In this document: one piece after another, positions 5,306 through 5,987 of the stretch
Numbering within the stretch: position 1 is the stretch's first letter
How the letters are laid out: each line of letters starts with the position of its first letter
Assembly: GCA_023436485.1 (NCBI GenBank)
Contig: JAEZIU010000352.1
Location: 1 to 5,987 of the forward strand
From: Bacillota bacterium
GTDB lineage: Bacteria; Bacillota; Clostridia; Acetivibrionales; DSM-1351
Reading direction: 5' to 3'
DNA length: 5,987 nt
Notes under the pieces: model-generated
What the model saw: only the letters and a program-made list of their open reading frames with translations
What the model was told of the DNA's origin: nothing
Databases searched by the model: none
Made by a program: the position numbers and the translations under genes

Positions 5306-5987
5306 ATGAAAAAGGCGGCTCAGGTAATCAAAGACAATGTTGATTACATAATATCTGCAGCAAAAGAATTTGATTTAAACCCGGTAATACTGACAGCATG
5401 TTCTTATGCAGAGCAAAACCCTTCCGACCCTTACGGCTTAATCAATCCGGATGTCTTCGAAGTAACTAACTACATCAACGACATCAACCAGGAATATACC
5501 CAGGTATTAATGATTACGGATGTTGACGGAAATTACCGTGGGGCATATACTTATGCTAACGGAGAAACATGTCAGCGTGGAAGATCTGGGACAAGTAGAG
5601 GGGAAACCGAACGATCCGTTATATTACTTAAGTGATGCCTTGGGCTCCACCATGAACGCGGGTATTATCGACAGTAATCGCTTCGCACCATTTGGAGAAA
5701 CTATCGTACCGGTAGCAAAGAATGCAAGACTGACCAACAGCCCGTTTGGATTCACCGGAGAGAGTCATGATATTGAAGGTGGATTAATTACCTTAGAGCA
5801 AGATATTATGAACCGGAGATAGGAAGGTTCCTGAGTGAGGACAGCTATGAAGGACAGGTAAATAATCCGTTGACGTTAAATCTATATATTTATTGTGGTG
5901 ATAATCCAATTTTATACATAGATCCCAGTGGACACGTTTGGAAAACCTCTGATAAAAAGTTAAATGATGATGCCCAGGCAAAGATTA
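5306..5987 (+). pseudogene. Rhs/YD-repeat toxin gene fragment, copy C, two frameshifts, runs off the right edge
   Basis: Frame 2 opens at ATG 5306, which has AAGGA touching it and so is not a good start. Residues 1-37 (IKDNVDYIISAAKEF ... TACSYAEQ) look like the beginning of a transglycosylase-like domain, with the Glu of AEQ as candidate catalytic residue. After about 5417 the sequence becomes Rhs repeat: PYGLINPDVFEVTNYINDIN, then VLMITDVDGNYRGAYTYANG. An extra A at 5565-5567 moves the frame to 0: VSVEDLGQVEGKPNDPLYY, NAGIIDSNRFAPFGE, NSPFGFTGESHDIEGG. A missing base near 5785-5789 returns it to frame 2: YLRARYYEPEIGRF, LSEDSYEGQVNNP, LYIYCGDNPILYIDPSG (boundary 5921-5932), then a new tip HVWKTSDKKLNDDAQAKI cut by the window edge. 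Without the two indels it would be continuous. The toxin type cannot be told from 18 residues. Confidence 0.8.
5525..5881 (+). repeat. Dispersed direct repeat, Rhs core unit C
   Basis: Partner of unit A (772-1144) and, in its final part, of unit B. Same orientation as both others. It lacks the five codons around DITNM present in A; the deletion is in frame and leaves STM-NAG. Confidence 0.88.

Noticed and set aside
5520..5822. Separate gene in frame 0 inside copy C
   Set aside because: It is only the middle section of the Rhs core between two frameshifts; its beginning and end are out-of-frame translation of core sequence.
5793..5981. Short - strand open frame near the right edge
   Set aside because: Antisense to the recognisable Rhs core RARYYEP to DPSG segment.
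1..5987. CRISPR array, tRNA, rRNA or a complete insertion sequence
   Set aside because: No short regularly spaced repeats, no tRNA-like cloverleaf, and no transposase or terminal inverted repeats were seen. The repeats present are diverged Rhs-core copies.

Overview
The window looks like a low-GC Firmicutes chromosome, most likely from the class Clostridia. The DNA is AT-rich, Shine-Dalgarno sites are strong (AAGGAG, GGAGG), there are Gram-positive style lipoprotein and single-span membrane proteins, and the Rhs/YD-repeat core resembles those of clostridial WapA/Rhs proteins. Genus cannot be assigned from the sequence. Every credible gene or gene fragment is on the + strand.

The whole window reads as an array of displaced ('orphan') polymorphic-toxin and immunity cassettes. 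Layout: (1) 2-304, the C-terminal toxin end of a gene entering from the left, followed by its presumed immunity gene 328-765. (2) 772-1142, a decayed Rhs-core fragment (copy A), joined to only the last 39 codons of a toxin (1143-1262), then an intact immunity gene 1275-1730 and a strong terminator. (3) about 1808-1994, a short Rhs-core fragment (copy B) with a 1-nt insertion, joined to a JAB/DUF4329-like toxin domain (gene 1887-2531), then a membrane-anchored NTF2-fold immunity protein (2556-2975) and a hairpin. (4) 3137-3382, a 5'-truncated protein remnant. (5) 3448-3762, a start-less open segment that resembles the C-terminal half of a papain/C39-like cysteine protease, then a putative immunity lipoprotein (3770-4507) and a strong terminator. 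(6) 4820-5269, a single-span membrane protein, probably an orphan immunity protein. (7) 5306-5987, Rhs-core copy C. It begins as a piece of a transglycosylase-like domain, carries two frameshifts, reaches the DPSG boundary and enters a new toxin domain that runs off the right edge.

The three core copies share long runs of perfect identity (37 and 32 nt between A and C, 27 nt between B and C), yet each is broken by frameshifts or stops. The immunity genes are intact and have their own ribosome binding sites. This fits the established Rhs/WapA/CdiA orphan-module picture: toxin tips with short upstream homology act as silent donors or remnants for tip exchange, while immunity genes are kept to protect against kin carrying those toxins. 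That interpretation is inference; the repeats, junctions, frameshifts and intact immunity frames are directly visible.
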